From: Nitrospira sp.
GTDB taxonomy: Bacteria; Nitrospirota; Nitrospiria; Nitrospirales; Nitrospiraceae
Assembly (NCBI GenBank): GCA_015709715.1
Contig: CP054184.1
Coordinates: 1,349,001 to 1,413,000, forward strand
Reading direction: 5' to 3'
Length of the DNA stretch: 64,000 bases
Shown: positions 46,027 to 56,468 of the stretch, in pieces
Layout of the letters: each line of letters begins with the position of its first letter
Numbering within the stretch: position 1 is the first letter of the stretch
Translations under genes and position numbers: made by a program
Notes under the pieces: generated by a model
What the model was told of the DNA's origin: nothing
What the model saw: the letters and a program-made list of their open reading frames with translations, nothing else
The model's database searches: none

Positions 46027-47832
46027 TTACAAACTCTCCACGAAGCTGCGCAGCTTCTTGCTTCGACTCGGATGTCGGAGCTTGCGCAACGCCTTGGCTT
46101 CGATCTGCCGGATCCGCTCGCGGGTCACTTCGAAATCCTGGCCGACCTCTTCCAACGTGTGGTCCGTCGCCTCTCCGATGCCGAAGCGTTTGCGCAGCAC
46201 CTTCTCTTCGCGAGGGGTCAGGGTTTCGAGCGCCCCGTTGATTTGACGCTGCAAGTCGTACCGGATGGCTGCCTCCAGCGGCGACACCGCCTTCTTGTCT
46301 TCGATGAAGTCGCCCAGGTGGCTGTCTTCCTCCTCGCCGATGGGCGTCTCGAGCGAAATCGGCTCACGCGCAATCTTCAGGATCTTTCGAACCTTGTCCA
46401 GCGGCAAATCCATCCGCTCGGCAATCTCCTCCGGCGTCGGTTCGCGCCCGAGCTTCTGCACCAGATGGCGCGAGGTCCGGATGAGCTTATTGATCGTCTC
46501 GATCATATGCACGGGAATTCGGATGGTACGCGCCTGGTCGGCGATGGCCCGGGTAATGGCCTGCCTGATCCACCAGGTCGCGTAGGTGCTGAACTTGTAG
46601 CCGCGCTTATATTCGAATTTGTCCACCGCCTTCATCAGGCCGATGTTGCCCTCTTGGATCAGGTCCAGGAATTGGAGCCCGCGGTTCGTGTATTTTTTCG
46701 CAATGCTCACCACCAATCGCAGATTCGCCTCGACCAGCTCGGCCTTGCCGCGCTTGACCTTCTCTTCCGCCACATCGAGATGCTTGACCGCATCCTTGAT
46801 TTCGTCCGCGGAGATCAGCGCCTCTTCGGTCTCCAGTTGGCGGATCCGCCCCTTGGCAGACTGATAATGCTTCTTGATGTCCTGCAAGACCTCTTCCGAC
46901 AGGCCGGTTCTCCGCTTGACGGCCAGAAAGTCCTTGTGCGTACGGCACAACCGTCGCAACAATTCGGCCCCCGCCTCGCCCCCGACGCCCAAACGACGCT
47001 GACAACTCGTCACTTCCCGCTCGGCGGTCCGAAACTGCAGATTGAGATCGCGAACCCGCTGCGTCATCCGATCTTTCAGGACCCCATGGAGATTTACCGA
47101 CTCCATCTTGTCGACGACCTGTCCGCGCACCGTATCGATCTGCTTGCGCAGTTTCTTCTGCTTCTCAGGATCCCCCCCGACCTGGCGAGCCTTGTCGTAG
47201 AGGTCCTTGAGCGTAGCCGAAACCTTGCGGACGGCATTCAAGGAGTCCAGGGTCTTGAGTCGCAGTTCTTCGTAATCTTTCTCGACGGCTTCTTCTTCGA
47301 AGTCTTCTTCGGTCTCCACTACCGGCACGATTTCCCGCACATCGATCTTGCCGTTCTTCAGCTGGTCTCGGAGGTTCAGGACAAACTCCAGCGTCATCGG
47401 TAGCCCATACACGACGGTGGCGATGTCCTTTTTACCCTCTTCGATGCGCTTGGCGATTTCGATCTCCCCCTCGCGGCTGAGGAGCGCCACACTACCCATC
47501 TCCTTCAAGTAGAGCCTGACCGGATCATCGGTCCGGCTGAGCGCGCCGGGGGTGAGGTCGATCTCTTTTTCGTTCTCCTCGAGCGCTTCGCCCTCTTCGC
47601 TTTCTTCAATGACGTCTTCTCCGTCGGCGGCCTTCGGTGCACGCTCCGTGTCCGCAGACTCCACGATCTCAATGTCCATTTCTCCGAACATCGTCATGAT
47701 CGTGCTGAATTGGTCCGACGACACAACATCCGCCGGCAACGTACTGTTGAGATCGTCGTACGTGAGAAAGCCCTTCTCTTTGCCAAGATTGATGAGCTTC
47801 TTCACCTCGCCGAGCAACTCTTGTTTCGGCAT
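46027..47832 (-). CDS. rpoD: Principal sigma factor RpoD (sigma-70)
   Basis: 601 residues from ATG 47832, after AAGGAG; a GTG six bases upstream is less well placed. Region 1.1 at the N-terminus, a long acidic non-conserved region (about 180-330), region 2 ([40 protein letters not shown]), region 3, and region 4.2 ([20 protein letters not shown]). It directs RNA polymerase to housekeeping promoters like those listed here. It starts two bases after the dnaG stop, the classical macromolecular-synthesis order. Confidence 0.97.
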   Translation of the reverse strand: MPKQELLGEVKKLINLGKEKGFLTYDDLNSTLPADVVSSDQFSTIMTMFGEMDIEIVESADTERAPKAADGEDVIEESEEGEALEENEKEIDLTPGALSRTDDPVRLYLKEMGSVALLSREGEIEIAKRIEEGKKDIATVVYGLPMTLEFVLNLRDQLKNGKIDVREIVPVVETEEDFEEEAVEKDYEELRLKTLDSLNAVRKVSATLKDLYDKARQVGGDPEKQKKLRKQIDTVRGQVVDKMESVNLHGVLKDRMTQRVRDLNLQFRTAEREVTSCQRRLGVGGEAGAELLRRLCRTHKDFLAVKRRTGLSEEVLQDIKKHYQSAKGRIRQLETEEALISADEIKDAVKHLDVAEEKVKRGKAELVEANLRLVVSIAKKYTNRGLQFLDLIQEGNIGLMKAVDKFEYKRGYKFSTYATWWIRQAITRAIADQARTIRIPVHMIETINKLIRTSRHLVQKLGREPTPEEIAERMDLPLDKVRKILKIAREPISLETPIGEEEDSHLGDFIEDKKAVSPLEAAIRYDLQRQINGALETLTPREEKVLRKRFGIGEATDHTLEEVGQDFEVTRERIRQIEAKALRKLRHPSRSKKLRSFVESL

Positions 47833-47834
47833 AC

Positions 47835-49679
47835 TCACTCCTTCACCGCAGACATCAGCACAGCCGGCGGGGCGCCGGCTTTCTGCATCCGCATCTCGTT
47901 GATCTGTTGATTCAGGCGTCGCACATCGTCCTCACGCCGTTCGCGTTCAGCCGCCTTCAATTCTTGAATCAAGACGCCGAGAGCCCGTTCGCGCCCCCGG
48001 CGTTCCAAAGTATCCAAGCAGCCGGCAATGTGGGCCGGCACGTCGTCATAGTGTTGTTCGAGCATCGAGAGTTCCGTCGCCAGAGGCGCGCAATCCGCAT
48101 CTTCGAGCACGTCGTCGAGGAACGCTCGCACCGACAGTCGACCATCACGCTCGAGATGGCGAAACGCACATTCCACGAGTCGACGATAGGCCGGAACGGA
48201 AAAGGCATCCGGGGACAACTTGCGGAGGTCCGCAGGGGTGAGGCACCCCTGAATCAGCAGATGTACCAAATCCCGCTCCTCGGGCTGTCCTTTGGGTTTC
48301 GAGGGGAGCGCCGGCGCGGGCCCAGAGCCCCGCACTGCCCCTCCGCGCGGTTCCAAGGCGGCCAGCGTCGGGTAGCGATCGATCAGGCGTTGCTGGTTCA
48401 ACCCCAATCGCTCGGCGACCAGTCGAATGCGTTCCTCTCGTTCGATGGGATGCGCGCTCTTGTGAAGGATGCGCAACACCGCATCCACGGCCCGGATCCG
48501 ATCTTCGACCGTGCCGGACTCAGCCGACCGGAGACTGTGCTCGACGGCAAAGTCCAAGAGACTGGGCGCCGTCCGATGTAACGCGGCAAAGCCCTCGGCG
48601 CCGAATCGCCGGACATACGTATCGGGATCGTCCCCTTCGGGCAATGAGACCACTTTCACAGCCATACCGCTATTGACGAAAAGGTCCAACGTCCGCAACG
48701 CGGCCCGCACCCCCGCTTGATCCGGGTCGAACAGCAGCACCACATTCGAGGCAAATCGCCGAATCACGGCGATGTGGTCCGCCGTCAACGCAGTGCCCAA
48801 GGTCGCCGCCACATGGCGGATTCCGGCCTGGTGCAGCGCGATGGCATCAAAATAGCCTTCGACTACCACGAGGGCCTGCTCGCGCGCCGCTGCTTCACGC
48901 GCGGCATCCAACGCAAACAGCGTATGGCCTTTTTTAAACAGCGGCGTCTCGGGAGAATTCAAATACTTGGGCATTCCCTCTCCCAGGATTCGCCCCCCGA
49001 ATGCCACCACCCGCTTCCGCAGATCGACGATCGGAAACATCACCCGAGAGCGAAACCGATCGTATTGCCCGGAGACCGATCGCTTTGGATCCCTCCCTTG
49101 ATCCCGGGGCACCGCCAACCCCGCAGCAATAAGGTCGCCCGGTGAAAATCCTTCCTTGAGCATGGACTTCGTGAGCCCATCCCAATCGGCCGGGGCGTAC
49201 CCAAGGTGAAACTGCTCGACCGTCTCGGGCCGGATACCTCGTTTATCCAGATAGGCTCTGGCTTGAGCACCTCCCGGACCGTCCGCCAGCATGCGCCGGT
49301 ACCAGTCCGCAGCTGCACTGTTCAAACGTTCTAACCGCCCCAGTTGGGAGCGCTCTTGGGGAGAGGGACCGCCGCTGGACTCCGGCACCTCCACCCCTGC
49401 CTTCCGGCCGAGATCCCGTACGACTTCCGGAAATCCTGCCCCGGTCAATTTCATCAGAAACGTAAACACGTTGCCCCCAGCGCCGCACCCGAAGCAATGG
49501 AAGATCTGTCTCGAAGAACTGACCGTAAAGGAGGGTGATTTTTCTTGGTGAAATGGACACAACCCTTTGAGGTTTTGACCGGTCCTGGTGAGTGCCACAT
49601 GCTGCCTTACGATCTCGGCGATGTCGATACGCTCTTTGATCCGACTGATGACATCGTCCGAAATGAGGCCTCGGCCCAC
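47835..49679 (-). CDS. dnaG: DNA primase
   Basis: 614 residues from a GTG preceded by GGGAGGAC. N-terminal zinc-binding domain ([20 protein letters not shown] then HCFGCGAGG), the RNA-polymerase core with TOPRIM motif [18 protein letters not shown] and [19 protein letters not shown], and a C-terminal helicase-binding region (about 440-614). It makes RNA primers at the replication fork. It is co-oriented with and nearly touching rpoD. Confidence 0.97.
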   Translation of the reverse strand: MGRGLISDDVISRIKERIDIAEIVRQHVALTRTGQNLKGLCPFHQEKSPSFTVSSSRQIFHCFGCGAGGNVFTFLMKLTGAGFPEVVRDLGRKAGVEVPESSGGPSPQERSQLGRLERLNSAAADWYRRMLADGPGGAQARAYLDKRGIRPETVEQFHLGYAPADWDGLTKSMLKEGFSPGDLIAAGLAVPRDQGRDPKRSVSGQYDRFRSRVMFPIVDLRKRVVAFGGRILGEGMPKYLNSPETPLFKKGHTLFALDAAREAAAREQALVVVEGYFDAIALHQAGIRHVAATLGTALTADHIAVIRRFASNVVLLFDPDQAGVRAALRTLDLFVNSGMAVKVVSLPEGDDPDTYVRRFGAEGFAALHRTAPSLLDFAVEHSLRSAESGTVEDRIRAVDAVLRILHKSAHPIEREERIRLVAERLGLNQQRLIDRYPTLAALEPRGGAVRGSGPAPALPSKPKGQPEERDLVHLLIQGCLTPADLRKLSPDAFSVPAYRRLVECAFRHLERDGRLSVRAFLDDVLEDADCAPLATELSMLEQHYDDVPAHIAGCLDTLERRGRERALGVLIQELKAAERERREDDVRRLNQQINEMRMQKAGAPPAVLMSAVKE

Positions 49680-49747
49680 GGTGGTCCTCCCGACGACCCA
49701 CAGGAACCCACCCCGCGGGTGGCGCAGGTGGCATACATACGCGCAAA

Positions 49748-49778
49748 ATGAAAATTGACCGTTTAGCCTACCAAACGG
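49748..49778 (-). terminator. Terminator of the his operon
   Basis: On the minus strand CCGTTTGG and CTAAACGG form an 8-bp stem (one G-T) with a TAGG loop, followed by TCAATTTTCATTTT. It lies 38 bp after the HIT-family gene and before dnaG. Confidence 0.6.
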
Positions 49779-49815
49779 CTCTCAGAAGTGTCAATCAATG
49801 CAGTCCGGCTTCGGT

Positions 49816-50160
49816 TCAACCAGGAGGCCAGGCCATATTGCGCCCGCCCAGCACGTGCAGGTGCAAGTGAAAGACCGTTTGGCCGGCATTGGCTCCGGTA
49901 TTCGTAACGATGCGATACCCGGATTCGGCAAGCCCCTTCATGCGCGCGACCTTGACACAGGCTAACAACAGTTGACCCAGCAGGGTCTGATCCGAATCCT
50001 GGCAGTCCTGAACGGCCGCCACATGACGTTTGGGGATCACCAGTGTGTGGACCGGAGCTTGGGGATTGATATCTTCAAAGGCCAGCGCCACTTCGTCTTG
50101 GAACAAAATTTTCGCCGGGATGCTCCCTTCGACGATGCAGCAGAAAATGCAACTATTCAC
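49816..50160 (-). CDS. HIT-family (HinT-like) nucleotide hydrolase
   Basis: 114 residues from a GTG directly after AAGGAGGAGGG; the frame is open to 50220. Start [39 protein letters not shown], and the histidine triad HLHLHVLGG. HinT-like proteins cleave nucleoside phosphoramidates. Its start overlaps the hisIE stop by eight bases, so it is the last gene of the his operon. Confidence 0.93.
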   Translation of the reverse strand: MNSCIFCCIVEGSIPAKILFQDEVALAFEDINPQAPVHTLVIPKRHVAAVQDCQDSDQTLLGQLLLACVKVARMKGLAESGYRIVTNTGANAGQTVFHLHLHVLGGRNMAWPPG

Positions 50161-50836
50161 CCCCTCCTCCTTCCGGTGAAGGTCGTAACCCGGTTTTGCC
50201 GAAACGCGCTCCCAATTCACGGTAGACGTCGCTCAGCGTCACATCGTGATATCCGAGGACCAGCAGAGTGTGAAACAGGAGGTCGGCCGTCTCGTAAATG
50301 ATTTCCTCCCGCTTCTGATTCTTGGCGGCAATGATGACCTCACCCGCCTCCTCCGCGACCTTTTTCAGAATCCGGTCCGGGCCGCCCGCCAATAATTTCG
50401 ACACATACGATCCTGGCTGAGGCGACGATTTGCGCGCCAGGATGGTTTGATAGATGCGCTCAAGAATCCCTCCCGCCGCGTCCTGCGTCTTTTCGCCTCC
50501 GGCCTTCCCCGCGTCGGTCATGCGTACGAAGAAACAGGCGCGTTCTCCGGTATGACAGGTGGGACCGACCGGCTCCGCCTTGATCAGCACGGTATCACGA
50601 TCACAATCCACGAACAGATCCTTCACCCGCAGAAAATGCCCGGAGGTTTCTCCCTTTTCCCACAATTTTCCCCGGGAGCGACTCCAAAAGTGGACGGACT
50701 TGGTGGCCAGCGTCTTCGCGATGGCTTCGTGATTCATGTACCCAAGCATCAAGACGGTGCCATCGAGCCAGTCCTGAACCACCGCCGGCACCAACCCCTG
50801 GGCATCCAACTTCATGTCGTGCTCGTCGTTCGTCAT
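50153..50836 (-). CDS. hisIE: Bifunctional phosphoribosyl-AMP cyclohydrolase/phosphoribosyl-ATP pyrophosphatase
   Basis: 227 residues. HisI half (about 1-115): [60 protein letters not shown] with the zinc Cys/His. HisE half (about 130-227): [20 protein letters not shown] and [20 protein letters not shown]. It catalyses steps two and three of histidine synthesis. It overlaps hisF by four bases and the HIT gene by eight. Confidence 0.96.
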   Translation of the reverse strand: MTNDEHDMKLDAQGLVPAVVQDWLDGTVLMLGYMNHEAIAKTLATKSVHFWSRSRGKLWEKGETSGHFLRVKDLFVDCDRDTVLIKAEPVGPTCHTGERACFFVRMTDAGKAGGEKTQDAAGGILERIYQTILARKSSPQPGSYVSKLLAGGPDRILKKVAEEAGEVIIAAKNQKREEIIYETADLLFHTLLVLGYHDVTLSDVYRELGARFGKTGLRPSPEGGGGE

Positions 50837-51621
50837 GCCTGTTGCTCCGCCGGCACCGGCGCCAACCGCACCGGCACGCCGCGTTTATGCAGATAGGCTT
50901 TTGCTTGCTGAATCGTGTAGGTTCGGTAATGGAAAATCGACGCTGCCAGCACGGCGTCGGCCTTACCCTGCACCAGCCCTTCGTACAAATGCTCCAATGT
51001 CCCCACCCCGCCGGAAGCGATCACCGGAATGGACAGTCGCTCCGATGCCGCCGCCGTCAAGGCCAGGTCATACCCATTTTGGCGACCGTCCTGGTCCATG
51101 CTGGTCAGCAGAATTTCTCCGGCGCCGTACGTCTCCATTCGCTGTGCCCACTCCACCGCATCCAAACCGGTGGCCTTGCGTCCTCCATGAGTGAACACCT
51201 CCCAATGGTCGCCCCGTTCGGATCGTTTTGCATCGATGGCCACCACGATGCACTGGGTGCCGAACCGGCGCGCCGCTTCCTGAACGAATTCCGGCTGTTG
51301 CACTGCGGTCGTATTGATGCTGACCTTATCGGCCCCGGCATTGAGTAGGGCTCGAATGTCGTCCGGTGTCCGCACCCCGCCCCCCACGGTCAGCGGCATG
51401 AAGACCTTCGCGGCGGTTTGCTCCACCACTTCCAGGATCGTCTTGCGATTCTCGTGGGAAGCGGTGATGTCCAAAAAGCACAATTCGTCGGCCCCTTCGC
51501 GATCATAGATCGTCGCTACCTCGACAGGATCGCCGGCATCCCGCAGGTTGACGAAACTCACCCCCTTGACGACCCGGCCGTCTTTCACATCCAAACAAGG
51601 AATGATGCGCTTTGTCAGCAT
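50833..51621 (-). CDS. hisF: Imidazole glycerol phosphate synthase cyclase subunit
   Basis: 262 residues. TIM barrel with the catalytic Asp in [40 protein letters not shown], and [20 protein letters not shown] as phosphate-binding loop. It works with HisH, whose gene is three positions upstream in the same operon. 27 bp follow hisA. Confidence 0.97.
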   Translation of the reverse strand: MLTKRIIPCLDVKDGRVVKGVSFVNLRDAGDPVEVATIYDREGADELCFLDITASHENRKTILEVVEQTAAKVFMPLTVGGGVRTPDDIRALLNAGADKVSINTTAVQQPEFVQEAARRFGTQCIVVAIDAKRSERGDHWEVFTHGGRKATGLDAVEWAQRMETYGAGEILLTSMDQDGRQNGYDLALTAAASERLSIPVIASGGVGTLEHLYEGLVQGKADAVLAASIFHYRTYTIQQAKAYLHKRGVPVRLAPVPAEQQA

Positions 51622-51648
51622 TGGTGGCGGGACTCTTTCCTTCCGGCC

Positions 51649-52374
51649 TCAACTCCGGCGCAACGACGCCAGCGCCTCGCGGTAGTCCAGTTTGCCGTCA
51701 TAGAGGGCCTTGCCGACGATGGCGCCTTCCACCCGAGGCCCGAGCGCCCGTACGGCTTGCAGATCCTCTACCCGCGTAATCCCGCCGGAGGCGATCACCG
51801 GAAATGCCGAAAGTTCGACCACCTGTCGGAGAGCAGGCAGGTTGGGTCCGCTCAACATGCCGTCCCGAGCGATGTCGGTGTAGATGACGGCGCCCAACTC
51901 GTGGTCGGCCAGCTCTTTGAGCAAATCGACCGCCTGGGTTTGAGAGACGCTGGTCCATCCCTTGACGGCGACCAAGCCATCACGCGCATCAAGGCCCAGC
52001 ACAATCCGCCGGGGAAACTCGCGGCAGGCTTGCGCCAGGAACGCGGGGTCCGTCAGCGCAGCCGTCCCGAGCACCACCCGCGCCACTCCAGCCTGCAGGT
52101 ACCGACGCACGGTGTCGAGGGTCCGAATGCCGCCGCCGACTTGCACCTTCACGTTCACCGTTTGCAATACCGCTTCGATTTGAGGCAAATTTTTCGGCCG
52201 GCCGTCCACCGCGCCGTTCAAATCCACCACGTGTATTAAATCGGCACCCTGGTGCTGCCACCGTTGTGCAACTGACGGCACGTCGTCCGAGTAGACGGTC
52301 TCGGCGGCCATATCGCCCTGTCTGAGCCGCACACATCGACCATCTTTTAAATCAATCGCTGGAATTACCCGCAT
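51649..52374 (-). CDS. hisA: Phosphoribosylformimino-AICAR ribotide isomerase
   Basis: 241 residues. TIM barrel with RVIPAIDLKDGRCVRLRQGD (catalytic Asp), VDLNGAVDGRPKNLPQIEAV, VQVGGGIRTLDTVRRYLQAG, DIARDGMLSGPNLPALRQV and VIASGGITRVEDLQAVRALG. It makes the substrate for HisF/HisH. A lipoprotein gene lies between it and hisH, 33 bp upstream. Confidence 0.97.
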   Translation of the reverse strand: MRVIPAIDLKDGRCVRLRQGDMAAETVYSDDVPSVAQRWQHQGADLIHVVDLNGAVDGRPKNLPQIEAVLQTVNVKVQVGGGIRTLDTVRRYLQAGVARVVLGTAALTDPAFLAQACREFPRRIVLGLDARDGLVAVKGWTSVSQTQAVDLLKELADHELGAVIYTDIARDGMLSGPNLPALRQVVELSAFPVIASGGITRVEDLQAVRALGPRVEGAIVGKALYDGKLDYREALASLRRS

Positions 52375-52407
52375 GAACCCACCCCTATTGCCATGAACCC
52401 CCGCATG

Positions 52408-53133
52408 TCAGTCGACCCGGCCAAAGGGAAACGCCTCCGCCAATTCACTGGCTCCATATGCCGCCAGTTCGTCTGCGGTCACGAACATGCCGTACCGCTG
52501 AACGAATCCTCGAAAATCCTCAGTCATCGGACGCTGCTTTTCGTAATAGTTCCCTTCCCACAATACCAGCCCATCGGGAGCCACCAGTTTGACCTCGAAT
52601 CCGACGGCAGCCGGGGGATCGGCACCCAGTCGGCTGCCGACCCGCTCCTGATACAGGAGAACTTTTCCGATCAAGGCTGCGTCCGCCGTCAAACGTTGCG
52701 CGATCTTCTGGGGAGACGGCGGTTCCCCTCCCCCTTCTTTGGCCAACTCGCGAGCCGCACCCACGGCCTCAGAGGGAGACAGGAATTGAAGCTCGGATCG
52801 GCTCTTGAGTTTGCGCCACATAAGTTCCGTGACCTTCTCTCCGGCCGACGGTGGCACCAAGTGAGTCGGGCGCTCGACGGCCTGATCGGTCGGCAGCGGC
52901 ACCGCCACAGACATATGAGTTCGCCGCCCACCGGCAGGAATGGGAAAGGAGGGCCCCACGGATTCCACCACCTGCGGAGTCGCCAGGGTTTCGAAGGGCA
53001 CCATCGCGATGGTGCGGACCTGATACCGGTTCAGCTGTGACGAGGTTTTGGTCGTCACCTTCGCCCCGCTGCACCCCGACAAGACCAGACAGGCCAACGA
53101 AAGAAACCCGACACGAGCCCACCACGCGCTCAC
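52408..53133 (-). CDS. Lipoprotein of unknown function inside the his operon
   Basis: 241 residues. Signal ARVGFLSLACLVLSGC with a LSGC lipobox. The mature part starts with VRTIAMVPFETLATPQVV and contains GEKVTELMWRKLKSRSELQF, LSPSEAVGAARELAKEGGGE and AALIGKVLLYQERVGSRLGA; this alternation is reminiscent of outer-membrane lipoproteins of the LpoB/GNA1162 type, but I do not recognise a firm family. It overlaps hisH by four bases, so it is co-transcribed with histidine synthesis, for which it has no obvious role. Confidence 0.8.
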   Translation of the reverse strand: MSAWWARVGFLSLACLVLSGCSGAKVTTKTSSQLNRYQVRTIAMVPFETLATPQVVESVGPSFPIPAGGRRTHMSVAVPLPTDQAVERPTHLVPPSAGEKVTELMWRKLKSRSELQFLSPSEAVGAARELAKEGGGEPPSPQKIAQRLTADAALIGKVLLYQERVGSRLGADPPAAVGFEVKLVAPDGLVLWEGNYYEKQRPMTEDFRGFVQRYGMFVTADELAAYGASELAEAFPFGRVD

Positions 53134-53738
53134 GTCCAGGCTCCGAAATTTTTCACGAGCTGAAGACCGACCGCCTGACTCTTTTCCGGGTGAAACTGGC
53201 AGGCCACGACATTATCCTTCCACACGGCGGAGGCGAAGGGCCGCCCATAGTCAGTCAGCGCCGCCACCACAGCGGAATCGGTCGGCTCAACATAGTAGGA
53301 GTGGACGAAATAACAATGGCTTCCGGACGCCACCCCCTCGAAGATCGGCGCAGGCCGCAGGAAGCGGACTTCGTTCCAGCCCATATGCGGCACTTTCAAC
53401 GCCGGATCCAGGGCAAACCGCTTCACGCGGCCGGGGATGATATCCAACCCCTTATGAATGCCGAATTCCTCACTTTCCGTGAACAACAGCTGTAACCCCA
53501 GGCAGATGCCCAAGAAGGGTTTGCCGGACCGGACGGCGGCCTGGATCGGTCCGATCAAGTCGTACCGGTCGAGATTCGCCATGCAATCGCCGAATGCCCC
53601 GACCCCCGGCAACACCACGTGATCGGCATCGGCAATTACTCGCGCCTCGCGCGTCACAACCGCCTGATGGCCGACGGCCTCGAACGCCTTCTGGACGCTG
53701 CGCAAGTTTCCCATTCCGTAGTCGATGATTGCGATCAT
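53130..53738 (-). CDS. hisH: Imidazole glycerol phosphate synthase glutaminase subunit
   Basis: 202 residues. Class I glutamine amidotransferase with IIDYGMGNLRSVQKAFEAVG, nucleophile Cys in GKPFLGICLGLQLLF and the His/Glu pair in VVACQFHPEKSQAVGLQLVK. It supplies ammonia to HisF. It follows hisB after 82 bp and overlaps the lipoprotein gene. Confidence 0.97.
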   Translation of the reverse strand: MIAIIDYGMGNLRSVQKAFEAVGHQAVVTREARVIADADHVVLPGVGAFGDCMANLDRYDLIGPIQAAVRSGKPFLGICLGLQLLFTESEEFGIHKGLDIIPGRVKRFALDPALKVPHMGWNEVRFLRPAPIFEGVASGSHCYFVHSYYVEPTDSAVVAALTDYGRPFASAVWKDNVVACQFHPEKSQAVGLQLVKNFGAWT

Positions 53739-53820
53739 GATTGCGTTGGAAGCCGGCCTGGAGAATCTCGGAGCCGTCGTCGAGGTTGAAGACCGTTTCC
53801 CTTACGAGCAAGGGCTGTGG

Positions 53821-54429
53821 TCAGAGACTTCCCTTCGTCGAGAGCACCGCGCCGGATAGCCGTTCCTCAACCATAGTGGCCTGATCCAGAGCCTTGGCCA
53901 GCGCCTTGAAGATGGCCTCCATGATGTGGTGGGGATTGCGTCCGTATTGGAGATTGACGTGGAGATTCAGGCCGCCGTGCGTCACGAAGGCTTGAAAAAA
54001 ATCTTCGAACAGGCCGAGATCGAAGGACTTGATCTTTCGATCGGGCAAGCTGACGTTATACACGAGATAGGGCCGCCCGCTGAGGTCGACCGTCACGTGC
54101 GCCAAGGTCTCATCCAATGGGACGGATGCGAACCCAAACCGCTTGATCCCGGCTTTTTCTCCCAACGCCTGATGCAGCGCCTGCCCCATGACGATCCCGA
54201 CGTCCTCAACCGTATGGTGTTCATCGATATCCACGTCGCCTGTGGCCTTCACCGAGAGATCGAAAAAGCCGTGTTTCGCCAACAGATCCAGCATGTGATC
54301 GAAAAACCGGATCGAGGTATCAACCTTCCCCTGCCCGCTGCCGTCCAGCGCCCATTCGACCCGGACATCCGTCTCCTTGGTGGCCCTATGGAGAGTTGCT
54401 CTGCGCGCTGCTGTCCCTGATGATTTCAT
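53821..54429 (-). CDS. hisB: Imidazoleglycerol-phosphate dehydratase
   Basis: 202 residues, the single-function form without a phosphatase domain. Metal-binding motifs [35 protein letters not shown] and a later [20 protein letters not shown] with [12 protein letters not shown]-like [20 protein letters not shown]. It dehydrates imidazole-glycerol phosphate. The ATG overlaps the hisD stop. Confidence 0.96.
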   Translation of the reverse strand: MKSSGTAARRATLHRATKETDVRVEWALDGSGQGKVDTSIRFFDHMLDLLAKHGFFDLSVKATGDVDIDEHHTVEDVGIVMGQALHQALGEKAGIKRFGFASVPLDETLAHVTVDLSGRPYLVYNVSLPDRKIKSFDLGLFEDFFQAFVTHGGLNLHVNLQYGRNPHHIMEAIFKALAKALDQATMVEERLSGAVLSTKGSL

Positions 54430-55709
54430 ACGAACCTGCTCTGCGCCGACTTGGCATGCGCATCGAACCCTTCGATATGTGCCAGCCGGACAATATGATC
54501 TTTGGCTTTGGTCAGCTCTTCCTTCGTATAATGCACGATGTTGCTTACCTTGACATAGTCCCCGACGGAGAGCGGCGAGAAAAATCGTGCGGTGGCGCCG
54601 GTCGGCAACACATGGTTCGGGCCGGCGACATAGTCGGCCACGGCTGGCGGCGTATATCGACCGAGGAACAGGGCCCCCGCATGGCGCACGCGCTCCAGAT
54701 AGTCGAAAGGCCGGTCGACGGACAGCGTCAAATGCTCGGGAGCGATGGCATTGGCAACGTCGATCGCCTCGTCCATGGTCGGCACGACGAACGCCACGAA
54801 ATGTCGCGCGATCGATTTCGCAGCGATTTTTTCGCGTTGCAACCCCTTTAATTGGGTGTGAAGCAGCCGCACCACCTCGCGAGCCAGCTCGGCGGACGTG
54901 GTCACGAGATAGACCTGCGCCTCTTCGTCATGTTCCGCCTCGCAGAGCAAATCCGCCGCCACGTGGGCCGGTTTGGCACCCCCATCAGCCACCACCAGCA
55001 GCTCGCTGGGCCCTGCGACCATATCGATGCCAACCGTGCCGTAAAGGAGGCGTTTCGCGCTGGCAACGTACATGTTGCCGGGACCGACGATCTTATCCAC
55101 CTTCGCGATGGTCTTCGTGCCGAACGCCATCGCCCCAATCGCTTGCACGCCCCCGACCCGATAGATTTCGTCGACACCGGCGATATCCGCAGCGACCAGT
55201 AGGTAGGGATTGATGGCTCCCTTCGGCGTGGGCGTACACATGACGATGCGCCGCACCCCCGCAACCTTCGCGGGAATGGCGCACATCAGGACCGACGAGG
55301 GATAGACCGCCTTGCCGCCCGGAACGTACACGCCCACGGCGTCCAGCGGAGTGACCAGCTGCCCCAGCGTGGCGGTGCGCTCCTGGTACATCCAGGTCTT
55401 GGTTCGTTGCCGTTCATGAAATTGCCGCACACGCTCGGCGGCATAGCGGAGGGCGTCACCTTCGTCCTTGCGGATGTGGTAATAGGCCTCCTTGACCTCC
55501 TCAGCCGGCACACGCAGCTGATCGAGCGTGAGCGTGAGACGATCAAACTTCTTGGTATACCGCAGCACCGCTCGGTCGCCGCCGCGCTCGACGGCTTGGA
55601 GAATCGTCCGGACGTTCTTCTCGACCGTGCCGTGCTGGGATCGCGACCGGGTCACGATCTTCTGCAGCGCTTTGGCAAAACCTCGATCTGTGCTGGCGAT
55701 AATAGCCAT
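54426..55709 (-). CDS. hisD: Histidinol dehydrogenase
   Basis: 427 residues. [20 protein letters not shown], the signature region [20 protein letters not shown] and [20 protein letters not shown], and catalytic [20 protein letters not shown] with its Glu-His pair. It oxidises histidinol to histidine. It lies 59 bp after hisG and overlaps hisB. Confidence 0.97.
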   Translation of the reverse strand: MAIIASTDRGFAKALQKIVTRSRSQHGTVEKNVRTILQAVERGGDRAVLRYTKKFDRLTLTLDQLRVPAEEVKEAYYHIRKDEGDALRYAAERVRQFHERQRTKTWMYQERTATLGQLVTPLDAVGVYVPGGKAVYPSSVLMCAIPAKVAGVRRIVMCTPTPKGAINPYLLVAADIAGVDEIYRVGGVQAIGAMAFGTKTIAKVDKIVGPGNMYVASAKRLLYGTVGIDMVAGPSELLVVADGGAKPAHVAADLLCEAEHDEEAQVYLVTTSAELAREVVRLLHTQLKGLQREKIAAKSIARHFVAFVVPTMDEAIDVANAIAPEHLTLSVDRPFDYLERVRHAGALFLGRYTPPAVADYVAGPNHVLPTGATARFFSPLSVGDYVKVSNIVHYTKEELTKAKDHIVRLAHIEGFDAHAKSAQSRFV

Positions 55710-55768
55710 GGCTTCATACCGCTTCCCGAACCACTGCCTCGATGGCGAGCCGTACGGCCCTCGGGGGA

Positions 55769-56464
55769 TCAGCTCCTCGTTCCCGATTCGGACTTTTCCG
55801 CGTTCGCCACCGCTTCCCGCAACTGCGCAATCAACGCCGTCAACGGCTCATGTTTCAACTTCATGCTGGCCCGATTCACGATCAGGCGGGCGGTAGACTG
55901 CGTAATCACCTCGATCTCCGCCAGATCATGCGCCCGCAGGGTACTGCCTGTTTCGACGAGGTCGACGATGCGATCGGCTAGCCCGACGATCGGCGCCAGT
56001 TCAATCGACCCATACAACTTCACGATCTCAACCGGTACGCCGCGCTGGTTGAAGTATCGTTCGGTCACTCGGGGATACTTCGTGGCGACTCGAATCTTGG
56101 AGGACCATCGATCCGGCGACGCCTGCCCCTGCAAAGCGGCGACGGAGATTCTACACGCTCCGACCTTCAAATCCAACGGCTCATAGACGTCGCTGTCCTG
56201 CTCCAGGAGCACGTCTTTTCCGACGACGCCGACATCGGCGGCCCCGTGTTCGACGTAGGTCGGCACATCGGTCGGGCGGACGATCAGGAACGTCGCCGGC
56301 CGAGTCGAGCAGGCAAATACCAGCTTGCGACTGTCACTCGACAGCCCATCACAGCCATACCCGGCCCGCTTCATGAGCTGGAGCACCGGCCCCAGCAATT
56401 TCCCCTTGGACAACGCGATCGTCAGCCCTTGCGCCGGCTCCTGCCGCACTGCCTTCCGTTTCAC
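55769..56464 (-). CDS. hisG: ATP phosphoribosyltransferase, short form
   Basis: 231 residues from a GTG four bases after the murA stop, with AAGGGGAAG as Shine-Dalgarno. Phosphoribosyltransferase motifs: LTIALSKGKLLGPVLQLMKR, RPTDVPTYVEHGAADVGVVG and the PRPP loop ELAPIVGLADRIVDLVETGS. It lacks the C-terminal regulatory ACT-like domain of the long form (about 300 residues), so by family knowledge it should need HisZ, which is not in this window. First step of histidine synthesis. Confidence 0.95.
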   Translation of the reverse strand: MKRKAVRQEPAQGLTIALSKGKLLGPVLQLMKRAGYGCDGLSSDSRKLVFACSTRPATFLIVRPTDVPTYVEHGAADVGVVGKDVLLEQDSDVYEPLDLKVGACRISVAALQGQASPDRWSSKIRVATKYPRVTERYFNQRGVPVEIVKLYGSIELAPIVGLADRIVDLVETGSTLRAHDLAEIEVITQSTARLIVNRASMKLKHEPLTALIAQLREAVANAEKSESGTRS

Positions 56465-56468
56465 CGCG

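Noticed and set aside
46072-47403. 443-codon rightward frame across rpoD
   Set aside because: Antisense to an unmistakable sigma-70 gene; composition is that of a reverse-complement shadow.
49789-49794. Perfect TTGACA on the minus strand before dnaG
   Set aside because: Any -10 at proper spacing would lie inside the his-operon terminator stem and matches poorly, so I do not call a promoter.
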